Under the pieces are notes generated by a model that saw only the letters and a list, made by a program, of their open reading frames with translations, was not told the origin of the DNA and did not search any database. From contig NZ_JBDUUH010000019.1 in the NCBI RefSeq assembly GCF_039939195.1, positions 16,171-80,170 of the forward strand: a stretch of 64,000 nt of DNA, written 5' to 3'. Shown piece after piece: positions 44,368 to 52,960 of the stretch. The number at the start of each line of letters is the position of its first letter. Position 1 is the stretch's first letter. The position numbers were made by a program, and so were the translations under genes. The stretch is from Foliimonas ilicis (lineage in GTDB: Bacteria; Pseudomonadota; Alphaproteobacteria; Rhizobiales; Rhizobiaceae).

Positions 44368-44470
44368 CCCTGCCGAGGCTTATAGCGTGACTTTCGAGAA
44401 CCGAAGCGGAGCGTACATTTGGTACGTGAGCACCGGAAGCGCAGAAAACTGCGCTAGATGTCCGGCAGGG
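44368..44470. repeat. Hairpin-forming intergenic repeat between feuP and feuQ (family C)
   Basis: About 103 bp bounded by the inverted arms CCCTGCCG and CGGCAGGG. Inside are a second pair (TATAGCG/CGCTAGA) and a small GTAC-ATTTG-GTAC hairpin. The inner text (GTGAGCACCGGAAGCGCAGA) looks like a dispersed element of this bacterial group; only one copy is in the window. It would put a large hairpin in the feuP-feuQ transcript. Confidence 0.5.
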
Positions 44471-44490
44471 TAGAATTTGCAAACGGGCGC

Positions 44491-45156
44491 TCAGGCGTCC
44501 GGCTCGCGCATACGGTAGCCCATGCCGCGCACCGTCTCGATCATGTCGATGCCCATCTTTTTGCGTAAACGCCCGACGAACACTTCGATCGTGTTGGAAT
44601 CGCGGTCGAAATCCTGATCGTAAAGATGCTCGACCAGTTCGGTGCGCGAAACCACCTCGCCCATATGGTGCATCAGATAGGCGAGCAGCCGGAACTCATG
44701 CGATGTGAGTTTCAGCGGCATGCCGTTAACGTCAGCCTTCGACGCCTTCGTATCCAGACGCAGCGGCCCGCATGTCAGCTCCGAAGATGCGTGCCCTGCC
44801 GCACGCCGGATCAATGCCCGCACCCGCGCCAGCACTTCCTCGATATGGAACGGCTTGGTCACATAATCGTCCGCACCCGCGTCAATGCCGGAAACCTTGT
44901 CGCTCCAGCGGTCACGCGCAGTCAGAATCAGTACCGGCATCTTGCGCCCGTCACGCCGCCAGCGCTCAACGACGCTGATACCGTCCATCTGCGGCAGGCC
45001 GATATCCAGAACCACAGCGTCATAAGGCTCCGTATCACCCAGGAAATGCCCTTCCTCGCCGTCGAAAGCCTTGTCCACGACATAACCGGCATCGCTCAAG
45101 GCGTCCGAGATTTGCCGGTTGAGATCCTTGTCGTCCTCGACCACCAATATCCGCAT
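44491..45156 (-). CDS. feuP: OmpR-family response regulator FeuP
   Basis: A 221-residue PhoP-like regulator. The receiver domain begins MRILVVEDDKDLNRQISDAL, with the phospho-Asp in DAVVLDIGLPQMDG near 51. The winged-helix domain has LTSHEFRLLAYLMHHMGE and RDSNTIEVFVGRLRKKM. It pairs with FeuQ. The feuN-like gene 32 bp upstream probably shares its transcript. Confidence 0.87.
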   Translation of the reverse strand: MRILVVEDDKDLNRQISDALSDAGYVVDKAFDGEEGHFLGDTEPYDAVVLDIGLPQMDGISVVERWRRDGRKMPVLILTARDRWSDKVSGIDAGADDYVTKPFHIEEVLARVRALIRRAAGHASSELTCGPLRLDTKASKADVNGMPLKLTSHEFRLLAYLMHHMGEVVSRTELVEHLYDQDFDRDSNTIEVFVGRLRKKMGIDMIETVRGMGYRMREPDA

Positions 45157-45188
45157 TCAATTCCGCCCTTAAATCGATTCTGAGGAGA

Positions 45189-45488
45189 TCAGCCCTGCGG
45201 CACGACGAATTCGGCGCGGCGCGGCCGTTCGCCGTCCTTGCCGGGCACCAGAACGACGATCACGCAGACCGCCTGTCCGCCCTGCGTCGAGGCCGACGCC
45301 CGTGCCAGCGTGCCGCCATTTTGCGCCGCCACTTGCTGGCCGATCGCATAGCAATCCGCCGCGACCGTCTGTACCAGTCCGGTTCGTTCCGGAACGACAA
45401 TCGGCATCGCAAAAGCCTGTGCAGACAACAATCCGCCCGCGGAGAGCGAGAGGATGGCGGTTCTGAATATGGAGCGGAGCGTTTTCAT
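45189..45488 (-). CDS. Small secreted protein upstream of feuP (FeuN-like)
   Basis: A 99-residue protein with a signal peptide (MKTLRSIFRTAILSLSAGGL, cut near AQAFA). The mature part of about 75 residues has two cysteines (ADCYAIG and AVCVIVVLVPG) and a basic C-terminus. In S. meliloti a small periplasmic protein encoded just upstream of feuP, FeuN, holds FeuQ in check. Position, size and export signal fit that role here; sequence similarity was not tested. Confidence 0.7.
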   Translation of the reverse strand: MKTLRSIFRTAILSLSAGGLLSAQAFAMPIVVPERTGLVQTVAADCYAIGQQVAAQNGGTLARASASTQGGQAVCVIVVLVPGKDGERPRRAEFVVPQG

Positions 45489-45589
45489 AAATCGGTTTCT
45501 ATCGCAGCGCGGCTGAACGTAAAATGAATATTACCTCGTGTAATAGAACATAGCTGAACATGCGCGCCGCAATGTCAACGCCACAGCCC

Positions 45590-45796
45590 TCAACCGATCC
45601 TGTTTTTCGCAAAAACCCGCCCGAAAATCGTAAGCATCCCGGCAATCGCCGCCGCCACCTGCAAAAATGCGTCTGTCAGCGCAACATCATTCAAAGCGTC
45701 CGTCGAGACACCCGCAATGCCGAAAAGCGCTATCAATATCGCAACGACCGACGCCCAGATCGTGCGTGAAAGATACCAGGGTTTTACCTCATCCAT
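45590..45796 (-). CDS. Small holin-like membrane protein beside the GTA cluster
   Basis: A 68-residue protein beginning MDEVKPWYLSRTIWASVVAI. One or two membrane segments (about 12-30 and 47-62) and a short basic end follow. The opening 'KPWYxSRTIW' is common in small phage-associated membrane proteins annotated as holins. GGAG lies six bases ahead of the ATG at 45796; two in-frame ATGs upstream are worse placed. It reads in the same direction as the GTA genes, about 310 bp past their end, so it may be the release protein of the GTA. No endolysin gene is adjacent. Confidence 0.55.
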   Translation of the reverse strand: MDEVKPWYLSRTIWASVVAILIALFGIAGVSTDALNDVALTDAFLQVAAAIAGMLTIFGRVFAKNRIG

Positions 45797-45913
45797 ATTC
45801 ATCTCCATTTTAGATTTTGAATTCGCTTCGCCGGAAGTCTCAGCCGCCTAAGCGATCCGGCATTCGCAAAACCGACCGAAAAATCGTAAGTATTGCCGCG
45901 CGATTTTCAGGTG

Positions 45914-46061
45914 GGTGCGTCCTTCGAGGCTCGCTGCGCTCGCACCTCAGGATGAGGGAGATTGCACTTCTCATGACGAACGGCTGGCTCGAAGTGCTAC
46001 GCAGACAACCCCACCTCCCTCATCCCGAGGTGCGAGCGCAGCGAGCCTCGAAGGACGCACC
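45914..46061. repeat. Family B inverted-repeat element, copy 2
   Basis: Arms 45914-45960 and 46015-46061 are complementary over about 47 bp with one mismatch. They differ from copy 1 by a few bases (GCTGCGCTCGCACCTC in place of ACTGCGTTCGCACCTC). The element lies 46 bp past the last GTA gene and would form a strong hairpin at the end of that transcript. It fills most of the gap 45809-46106. Confidence 0.85.
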
Positions 46062-46106
46062 ACTTCAGTTGTCGCCATCATTCCGTGCTTGCCAAAAGAC
46101 AAGCGA

Positions 46107-49100
46107 TCAGACTTTAAAAACTCGCCTCGCCGGAAGTCCCCAGCCAACGGCCGCGCTTAGCTGCCGGATCGTCATCCGCAATTCCGATGGCATCTCCCCG
46201 AAATCCGCCGCCATCTGCGCCGCACCATAAGTCCAGAATGGCGTTGCCGATTCCGCAACTCGCCGCACTTCGCCAGTCATCCCGCCAATCTCGATCCGAT
46301 ACGCCTCGCTTTCCTCGCCAAGCGCGATCTCATTCTGCATCCAGCTATCGGCATTGATGCGCCCACGCCTGATCCAGGAGAATTCGAAGCCAGCCCCCTT
46401 GCGCATTCGCAGATGCACCGGCGACAACGGCAATTTTGCCCGAACACCCCCGATTTCCCTGCTCGTCGCAAAATTCGCGTCGGAAAAATCCACCCCGGCA
46501 GCACCCGCACGCCAGTTCAGCTCAAGCCCCGCCTCGCTTGCCCGCAACCCCGCAGGCTCGACTGCGCTGTCCAGCATCACGAAATACGCTCCCGCAGACG
46601 CGCCGCATGCCGCCGCATCGCCCGTACCCAATTGCCCGCGCAGCAATCCGCCGAGCCGCCAGACATCCGGTTCGATCTCTTCCGCAGTTTCGAACTGCAG
46701 AACTTCCCAAACACCGGACACCGAACGAACCGCCGCCGCATTGCCTCCATTCAAAAGCTGCAACCTGCTGATGCTCGCCGCCTCACCGCCAAAAAACTCA
46801 ATGACCATCGTCGCGGAGCGCTGGATGCGCCCCTCGCCACCCGGCCCAAGCGCCTCGCGCAGCACGCCGACATTCGCTGACCTGCCGACAGACCCCCTGT
46901 ATTCAAAACCCGTATCTTCCGGTGACACGAAGACATTCTGCGTCCGCCAAGGTTTTCGCCAAAGCGCCGCACGAAACTGCTCTTCCGGCGCACCTGCCCC
47001 ATTCATCGGCAGGTCGAGAAACAGCGCTAGTGGCTGCCCGGCAAGGATCGTCGGTGCCACCTTTGAGGCCAGCGCTCCCGGCCCCCAGGGCGCTGGCAGA
47101 GACCGCACGATCTGCCGCGCCGAAACCTTCCGCATCAGCCCGTCCTCGATCTCCGTCACGATAAAATCGGCATCGCTACCCGATGCTGGCACACGAATAA
47201 TGGCACCCGGCACGATCTTCTCATCCGGCTGCGCAACCGCGAAACTCACCACTTCCCGCTGCCCTGCCAGCCGGTTCATACGCTCTTCGAGCAGGCTCTT
47301 GCCTTGCCCCGCCTCCAACACGCCCGGAAACGAAATCGTAAGCTGCCTGCTGCCCTTCGCGCCCAAAACCCTGCTGCGCACGGAGATCGTCTGATACTCG
47401 GTAAAAGGATCGCGGAATTCGAGGATCGCCTCCGCAGGCATATCCTGATCCCCGCTTCTCACGGTCTCGACCACCGCACTGCCTTCTTCGCTCACCATCT
47501 CGTCGACGATGATCGGCTCGCCTCGCAGCGCCGTCTCCTGCCGGAAGCTCAGCCCCTTCGCATCCTGCCTCACACCCAAGCCGAACAAATCGATCAACGG
47601 TTCCAGCGCCTGCCGCGCCGTCGTCGGATCGGAAATCACATAGCCCGTAACCGTCCCTTCCGCGCCCGAAACGTCGGCAGGCTCGATGCCGTGATCGGCG
47701 AGAACCGCATTGATCAGATCGCCGATTTCAGGGTTTCCGGCGCGCCCGTTCAGCCAATGCCCGCAATGCCAGTTCGCACCATCCGCCCAAAGATCGCTGC
47801 GTTTCGGAAACGCCGGCACAGGCCGCGCGTCCCAGGCCCAGAGGTAAATTCGGTCGGCATCGACCATTCGCCCGCCATAAACCGGCGACACCGGATTGCC
47901 TGCACCCTTCCAATGATCGAGATGCGCATTCAGAAAGCGCTTCTGCGCCGCATCCGAACGCCCGCCATTCGAAAAATAGGGCGACGCATTCTCCACCGAT
48001 TTCGGGTCGGGAAAAACATTCGGCTGGTTCGGCCCCTTGTCGATTGCCGGGCAGCCCAGTTCGGTAAACCAGATCGGTTTTGAGCCCGGCATCCACTCCG
48101 TCGCATTCGGCTTCTCCGCACCCCCAATCCGGTCGTGATGCGGCCGCGACCACCAATTCGCAATGTCCTTGTAGCGATAGACCCACGGTTTGCCGTAAGC
48201 CCCATCGGTGATCGGCGTCCGCTCCCGTGCCAGCCGCGCCGCCGCACTTGCGTAATACCAGTCGAACCCCTCACCGCCTGCAATCGCTTGGCCCATGCCC
48301 GCCAAGTCGTAAGGGCTGGCAAACCCGTCCGGGTTCGGCGTCGAATAATCGGCATCGCGCCAATCCGACAAGGGCATGTAATTGTCGATGCCCACCGCAT
48401 CGATTGCCGGATGCGCCCAGAGCGGATCGAGATGGAAAAACACATCGCCGCTGCCATCGCCCGGCTGATGCCCGAAATATTCGGTCCAGTCCGCACCATA
48501 GGTCAGCGCCGTCCCGGCCCCGACGATCGCGCGCACCTCAGCAGCCAATCCGCAGAGCGCCTCGACAAACGGAAACGCATTCGCCTGGTCGCGCAGCGCA
48601 GTCAGCCCGCGCAATTCCGTGCCAATCAGAAACGCATCGACACCGCCCGCCGCCGCCGCCAATCGCGCAAAATGCAGCACGAAGCGGCGATAGCCCCAGT
48701 CGTCCCCATTGCCGTAAAATGCCTGAACCTGCGTTCGCGCCAGCGCCGTCTTGCCCGCGCTTCCCGGAAAACACGTAATCCGCCCGCGCCAAGGATACGC
48801 CGCCTGCCGCGCACCGCCATAAGGATCCGGCAAGTCATTGTCACCCGGAACATCCATCATGATGAACGGATAAAGCGTAACTTTAAGCCCGCGCGCCTTG
48901 ATCGCGGCAATCGCATCCCTCACGCTTCTGTCGGACGGCGTCCCGCCATAGGCCGCATGCCCGTTCACCCTGGAAACTTGCATCGCCTGTCCGCGCGACA
49001 CGCCCGCCACCTGCCATTCCTGCGAATATCCTCCACCGTTCCGGTCGGTCACTCCGGGCCTGATCCTGCAATGCCCTGCCCGCAAGTCATCCCCGAACCA

Positions 49101-49907
49101 AGTCGCCACCACCGCGACATGCTCCAGATTCGGAAACAGCATCTGCAATTCGTCCAGCGAGGCTTCGATGTCGGTGCCCGCATGCAGCACGTTGCGATTG
49201 ACGCTTTCCGTCTCGCCCGGTCGTTTCCGGCGTGTCACGGGCACGGGCGAAAGCCCGTATTCCGTCGCCCCCGGTATCAGCGCCACCGCCTTCACCTTCG
49301 AGCCAAAACTGCCCACCGGGCGCAGCACCTCGAACTGAAACTGCGGAACGCGATTGCCGTAATCGTTCAGCCCAAACCGCTCGATCACCACATAGGCAAG
49401 CCCGCGATAGGCAGGCGCATTCCCTGCGCCCTGCTTTGCCGCAATCAGCGGATCGACCGGCTGGTTTTTCGTGCCGCGATAGACGCGCAATTGCACGCCC
49501 GTCTGATCGATCTCGCGCCCATCCGCCCAGATGCGCCTTATGCCCGCGATCTCGCCCTCGCACAGAGCAAAGGCGACATTAGCGAAATAGCTGTATTCCG
49601 TCACACGCGGCCCGCCCTTCGCGCCCTGCCGTTTGGTCGTGCGCGTTTCCTCGAAACGCGTCGCCCAGATCAGCGTGCCGCCGACGCGCGCGCTTCCGTA
49701 AATGCGCGGCACGGCAACGCCCTCTTCCGCCGTGAAAGGCCGCGCGCCGGACAGCCTCGGCCCCTCGATCCGCCGCGTTCCGTTGATCAGCGCACGGTCG
49801 ATGGAATAGCCCGCCATCGCGCCGACAGCCGAGCCGATCGCGCTGCCGACAGGCCCGAGAAAGCCGCCAAGAACCGCGCCTGCGGTCTGAAGCAGGATGG
49901 TTGCCAT
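46107..49907 (-). CDS. GTA host-specificity/baseplate megatron protein (g15)
   Basis: A 1266-residue protein, the last and largest gene of the cluster. The N-terminal part has a Gly/Ala-rich hydrophobic stretch (AGAVLGGFLGPVGSAIGSAV). The centre carries the GTA TIM-barrel-like glycoside-hydrolase domain (about 430-720, with YGADWTEYFGH and AVGIDNYMPLSDWRD), followed by a phage tail protein 3-type domain. In RcGTA this protein closes the baseplate and contacts the cell surface. It is complete, with no frameshift. Confidence 0.92.
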   Translation of the reverse strand: MATILLQTAGAVLGGFLGPVGSAIGSAVGAMAGYSIDRALINGTRRIEGPRLSGARPFTAEEGVAVPRIYGSARVGGTLIWATRFEETRTTKRQGAKGGPRVTEYSYFANVAFALCEGEIAGIRRIWADGREIDQTGVQLRVYRGTKNQPVDPLIAAKQGAGNAPAYRGLAYVVIERFGLNDYGNRVPQFQFEVLRPVGSFGSKVKAVALIPGATEYGLSPVPVTRRKRPGETESVNRNVLHAGTDIEASLDELQMLFPNLEHVAVVATWFGDDLRAGHCRIRPGVTDRNGGGYSQEWQVAGVSRGQAMQVSRVNGHAAYGGTPSDRSVRDAIAAIKARGLKVTLYPFIMMDVPGDNDLPDPYGGARQAAYPWRGRITCFPGSAGKTALARTQVQAFYGNGDDWGYRRFVLHFARLAAAAGGVDAFLIGTELRGLTALRDQANAFPFVEALCGLAAEVRAIVGAGTALTYGADWTEYFGHQPGDGSGDVFFHLDPLWAHPAIDAVGIDNYMPLSDWRDADYSTPNPDGFASPYDLAGMGQAIAGGEGFDWYYASAAARLARERTPITDGAYGKPWVYRYKDIANWWSRPHHDRIGGAEKPNATEWMPGSKPIWFTELGCPAIDKGPNQPNVFPDPKSVENASPYFSNGGRSDAAQKRFLNAHLDHWKGAGNPVSPVYGGRMVDADRIYLWAWDARPVPAFPKRSDLWADGANWHCGHWLNGRAGNPEIGDLINAVLADHGIEPADVSGAEGTVTGYVISDPTTARQALEPLIDLFGLGVRQDAKGLSFRQETALRGEPIIVDEMVSEEGSAVVETVRSGDQDMPAEAILEFRDPFTEYQTISVRSRVLGAKGSRQLTISFPGVLEAGQGKSLLEERMNRLAGQREVVSFAVAQPDEKIVPGAIIRVPASGSDADFIVTEIEDGLMRKVSARQIVRSLPAPWGPGALASKVAPTILAGQPLALFLDLPMNGAGAPEEQFRAALWRKPWRTQNVFVSPEDTGFEYRGSVGRSANVGVLREALGPGGEGRIQRSATMVIEFFGGEAASISRLQLLNGGNAAAVRSVSGVWEVLQFETAEEIEPDVWRLGGLLRGQLGTGDAAACGASAGAYFVMLDSAVEPAGLRASEAGLELNWRAGAAGVDFSDANFATSREIGGVRAKLPLSPVHLRMRKGAGFEFSWIRRGRINADSWMQNEIALGEESEAYRIEIGGMTGEVRRVAESATPFWTYGAAQMAADFGEMPSELRMTIRQLSAAVGWGLPARRVFKV

Positions 49908-49921
49908 GGATCACTCCGAAT

Positions 49922-50350
49922 TCAGATGTGTTCAGGAAATGCGAAAACGCCCGCGATGCGGCTGCGCCATTGCGGCACCAGCGCCGACACCGTCACCGCA
50001 TTGCCTTGATAGGCATGGATGAAACGGTCCTCGCCGATCATGATGCCCGCATGTTTCGCAGGCAGATGCGGACGCCAGCGAAAGATGATGAGATTGCCGT
50101 GTCCCGCCCCAGCCAAAGGTTTTTCACAGCAATGTCTGCGCGCAGCATCGAGAAGCAGATCCCTGCCGCCCGCCTCCGCCCAGTCCGGCGCGTAGGCGAC
50201 AGGCGTTTCTACCTCCTCGCCATAGACCGTGCGCCAAACCCCGCGAACGAGGCCAAGGCAATCGCAGCCCACGCCCTTCCTCGCGCCCTGATGCCGGTAA
50301 GGCGTGCCGACCCAGCTCAACGCTTCCGCAACGATTTTTTCCCCGATCAT
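49922..50350 (-). CDS. GTA NlpC/P60 peptidoglycan peptidase (g14)
   Basis: A 142-residue NlpC/P60 cysteine peptidase of the baseplate, expected to cut cell-wall peptides during DNA delivery. The catalytic Cys is in GVGCDCLGLVRGVW, the His in HAGIMIGEDRFIHAY. The ATG overlaps the g13 stop (ATGA). It ends 14 bp before g15. Confidence 0.9.
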   Translation of the reverse strand: MIGEKIVAEALSWVGTPYRHQGARKGVGCDCLGLVRGVWRTVYGEEVETPVAYAPDWAEAGGRDLLLDAARRHCCEKPLAGAGHGNLIIFRWRPHLPAKHAGIMIGEDRFIHAYQGNAVTVSALVPQWRSRIAGVFAFPEHI

Positions 50351-51219
50351 GGCACCAGCGCCCCTCCGTCGAACACGCCGCCATCCGTCACATAGGAATA
50401 GGCGGCATCATTGCCCGGCAGATGCGGAAAGCCCTGAAAATTCAGCGCATTGGAAAACTTCGCCTTGCACGCTGCAAAGGTCTTGTCGCATCCCGCCACG
50501 ATCGAAAACACCTCACCGGGAACAACCGCCCGCCCGCTTCGCGCCTTCAGCGTCAGCAACACACCTTCCGCGCCGATCCGGTGATCGACGATACTTTCCG
50601 CCCGTCCATCCGCCCATTTCAGCACACCATGCGAAAACCAGCCTGCCGCGAAACCTTCCAACCCCACGACCGAAAAAACATCAGTGCCATGCGGCGCAAT
50701 CACCGTTCCACTCGCACCGAATTGCGACAGCAATACCCGGCAGCGTCCGTCGCCGAGTTCAGCATCGCAAGCACGGCTCACATAGCGACCGCTTACCTGA
50801 TCCAGCGCGTGAGTCGGACTTTCAAGCTCTGCCTGAAAAGCGTTGTCGCGCCGTGTGATCCGCCCGATCGTCGCCGTCCGCAGAAGCGCGAAATCACTCG
50901 GTTTTCGCCAGTTCACCAGAAACGTCTCGACCGTCGCGCGATCGTAAAGACCGTTCGCTACATCCGCATCGGAAATGCGATCCGAGGAAAGCGCGCCCTC
51001 CACATCCACCGTGTCGACCGCAAGCCCCAGCGTTTCGCGCGCCTCGCTGGCGCTCAAGCCGGTCTGCGGCTCGAACATTGTTCCCCCGACGAGCAGCACG
51101 CGATCATGGTCGGTAAATCCAATCGCGACGCCATCCGTCCGCGTCACCTTCCAGCAATGGCAAAGCGTGGTCACGCCATTGCCGAAATGCTCCGTCAAAC
51201 CCTGCGGAAACGCGCTCAT
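50347..51219 (-). CDS. GTA baseplate hub protein (g13, DUF2163)
   Basis: A 290-residue DUF2163 protein that forms the baseplate hub. Four cysteines in the second half (ACDAELGDGRC and GCDKTFAAC) match the iron-sulfur cluster ligands known from the RcGTA hub. The protein ends in PHLPGNDAAYSYV. The start overlaps the g12 stop by 4 bp and the stop overlaps g14. Confidence 0.9.
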   Translation of the reverse strand: MSAFPQGLTEHFGNGVTTLCHCWKVTRTDGVAIGFTDHDRVLLVGGTMFEPQTGLSASEARETLGLAVDTVDVEGALSSDRISDADVANGLYDRATVETFLVNWRKPSDFALLRTATIGRITRRDNAFQAELESPTHALDQVSGRYVSRACDAELGDGRCRVLLSQFGASGTVIAPHGTDVFSVVGLEGFAAGWFSHGVLKWADGRAESIVDHRIGAEGVLLTLKARSGRAVVPGEVFSIVAGCDKTFAACKAKFSNALNFQGFPHLPGNDAAYSYVTDGGVFDGGALVP

Positions 51220-51848
51220 GAAAGCACCTCCACCAGCGGTATCGACGGTATCTGGCCCGCCTTGAATACCGTCAGGCTGATCGAAAGCCGCTCAGTATCG
51301 AACCGCACCGGCACGTCGAATTCGTAACCAGCCGTCACCCGCACACCCGGCCCAGGCGCCGCATCGAGCACCACCTCGCCGCTCGACCAGTCGAAACCGC
51401 TTGCCACTTCCTCGCCGTCCACCGCAACAAGCAGCGTGCCCGCCACCGGCCTGGCGATGAAACGCTGATAAGAATCCGCCCCGTCACCATAGCCTTTGGT
51501 CAGCCTGAACCGCGCTTTTGCTCCGTCGCCTACACCGATCAAGTGATCGCCCGCCGAAGGCGTCCCGGAAGGCTTGCAGGATTTCATGTCGAATGGGTCA
51601 CGGAAGCGAAACGCATGAAGCGACCCGCGCCTCGCCTCGAAAAACACAAGCACCTCATGCAGATCGGCAAGCGAGCGCACGCCCGTTCCCGCATCGTAAT
51701 GGTGACGCGATTGCGAAAACCGCGCATTGCGCTTTTCGCGGCCCGAAGTCAGCGAAACGATCTCGTTGCGCCGCTCAGGTCCGCCCGTCGCGCCAAATGA
51801 AATCGCGGTCGGAAAAAGCACATCGTGAAAACTTGAAAATTCGCTCAT
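51216..51848 (-). CDS. GTA distal tail protein (g12, DUF2460)
   Basis: A 210-residue DUF2460 protein, beginning SEFSSFHDVLFPTAISFGAT, with EIVSLTSGREKRNARFSQSR and LHAFRFRDPFDMKS typical of the family. In RcGTA it forms the ring that joins the tail tube to the baseplate. It is 8 bp from the tape measure gene and overlaps g13. Confidence 0.9.
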   Translation of the reverse strand: MSEFSSFHDVLFPTAISFGATGGPERRNEIVSLTSGREKRNARFSQSRHHYDAGTGVRSLADLHEVLVFFEARRGSLHAFRFRDPFDMKSCKPSGTPSAGDHLIGVGDGAKARFRLTKGYGDGADSYQRFIARPVAGTLLVAVDGEEVASGFDWSSGEVVLDAAPGPGVRVTAGYEFDVPVRFDTERLSISLTVFKAGQIPSIPLVEVLS

Positions 51849-51856
51849 TCGCCGCC

Positions 51857-52423
51857 TCAGAAAGTTCGCGTGCCGCGCGAAACCGCACGCGCCAGCATGC
51901 CGGTTATCTGCGCCTCGGATTTGCGGAAGGAGCCTGCGTCCTGCGCATTCACATTGAACACCACGTTCACCGCCCCGCCGCCGCCCGATGCCGCAACGCC
52001 CAGCCGCCCATCTGGCCCGCGCTGCAAAGGCATGATCGCCTCCGCGCCCGCCTCGCCCATCAACCCAACATTCTTGCCCATCGGAAAATAGCTCGGCGTC
52101 GAAACCACCCCGCCGCTCGCAAACGGCACGACACGCCCTGGCACGCCGCCATTCGCAAAGGGCGTGATTTTGCCCATCAGCCCCGAAAACAGCGAGCCGG
52201 TCAGCGCTTGCAAGGGCTGCATGCCCTGTTTCAGCGCCATGCCCGCGAGGTTCAGCCCGATACGGCGCAATATGTCGTCCAGTTCCTTGCCGCCCTGCGC
52301 CGCATTTTTCAGCGCGCCGCCCAACTGGTTTCCGAAGCTGCCCGAAAGGCTTTTCAGATTGTCGAGTGCCGCCTGAAACGGCGCAATATCGGCCCTTATC
52401 GACACCTCGATGTCTTCAGCCAT
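51857..52423 (-). CDS. GTA tape measure protein (g11)
   Basis: A 188-residue protein starting MAEDIEVSIRADIAPFQAAL. It has a glycine-rich middle (FANGGVPGRVVPFASGGVV) and the GLMGEAGAEAIMPLQRGPDG box common to tape measure proteins. It is short, as in other rhizobial GTAs, and should set a short tail. The ATG at 52423 has AAGGAG seven bases ahead; the ATG at 52429 is too close. It overlaps the end of g10.1 by 8 bp. Confidence 0.87.
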   Translation of the reverse strand: MAEDIEVSIRADIAPFQAALDNLKSLSGSFGNQLGGALKNAAQGGKELDDILRRIGLNLAGMALKQGMQPLQALTGSLFSGLMGKITPFANGGVPGRVVPFASGGVVSTPSYFPMGKNVGLMGEAGAEAIMPLQRGPDGRLGVAASGGGGAVNVVFNVNAQDAGSFRKSEAQITGMLARAVSRGTRTF

Positions 52424-52592
52424 GTTCATTCTCCTTGTCGGGAAATTCGCGCATCAGCGCGGCCAGATCGGCACGCGCAGGTGCCACCGCGCGTTGCGGC
52501 AGCACGCTCATCGCGCGTTCCAGCTCGCGCGGCGTCATCGCCCAGAAAGTGCTTGGTGAAAGCCGCAGCAGGCCGAACCCGGCAGCCATCAC
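52416..52592 (-). CDS. GTA tail assembly chaperone, second part (g10.1, rcc01693-like)
   Basis: A 58-residue frame, MAAGFGLLRLSPSTFWAMTP..., with the LRLSPxxFWxMTPREL motif of the rcc01693-type tail chaperone. The conserved family N-terminus (FPWDS) lies upstream in the same frame, but no ATG, GTG or TTG exists there; the first possible start is the GTG at 52592. The frame is -1 relative to g10 and continues through the g10 stop. A -1 frameshift would therefore produce a g10-g10.1 fusion carrying the full motif. As a separate gene it would lack the FPWDS part. Confidence 0.75.
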   Translation of the reverse strand: MMAAGFGLLRLSPSTFWAMTPRELERAMSVLPQRAVAPARADLAALMREFPDKENEHG

Positions 52593-52609
52593 GCTGTCCC
52601 AGGGAAACT

Positions 52610-52634
52610 CGCCCGCTGCGGCGTCTAGGGGTTT
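52610..52634 (-). promoter_or_regulatory. Candidate -1 ribosomal frameshift site at the end of g10
   Basis: The minus strand reads CAA-AAC-CCC-TAG at the end of g10. A-AAC-CCC (52628-52634) fits the X-XXY-YYZ slippery pattern, and CCC can also slip back one base within CCCC at the stop. A small CGCC/GGCG hairpin (52610-52623) follows 4 nt later. After a -1 shift the next codons (CTA GAC GCC ...) lead into g10.1. Confidence 0.6.
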
Positions 52635-52960
52635 TGCGCGGCCTCGCCGCTCTGCGCCCCAAAGGTGATCGCCAGCAGATCCGAAACGATCTGCGCAAAC
52701 CCCGCAGCACCGCCAGCCGCCTGCATCCGCCCGACTGCCGCATCGTTGATCTCAGCGCCGCCGCCACGCAGACCTGCCCCGATAATGCGGATCATATCGG
52801 TTGCCGAAAGCCGCCCCGTCGAAAAGCGCTCGACCAGCGCGCCCAGATCGTCAGCCGCATATGCGCTTTCGAGTTCCGCCAGAGCGCCCAGCGTCAGGCA
52901 CAACCGATGCGCCTGACCGTCGAGTTCAGCCGATATTTCCCCACGCCTCCGGTTCGCCAT
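52625..52960 (-). CDS. GTA tail assembly chaperone, first part (g10)
   Basis: A 111-residue protein of the GTA gp10 family, beginning MANRRRGEISAELDGQAHRL and containing LGALAELESAYAADDLGALV. It corresponds by position to lambda gpG, a chaperone for tape measure and tail tube. Its ATG overlaps the g9 stop (TGATG). It ends AAQNP at a TAG that sits on a slippery sequence; see the frameshift entry. Confidence 0.88.
   Translation of the reverse strand: MANRRRGEISAELDGQAHRLCLTLGALAELESAYAADDLGALVERFSTGRLSATDMIRIIGAGLRGGGAEINDAAVGRMQAAGGAAGFAQIVSDLLAITFGAQSGEAAQNP

Noticed and set aside
52426..52767. 113-codon minus-strand frame over g10/g10.1
   Set aside because: It is in the third frame, Arg/Ala-rich and without family motifs; the real g10.1 text is in the neighbouring frame.
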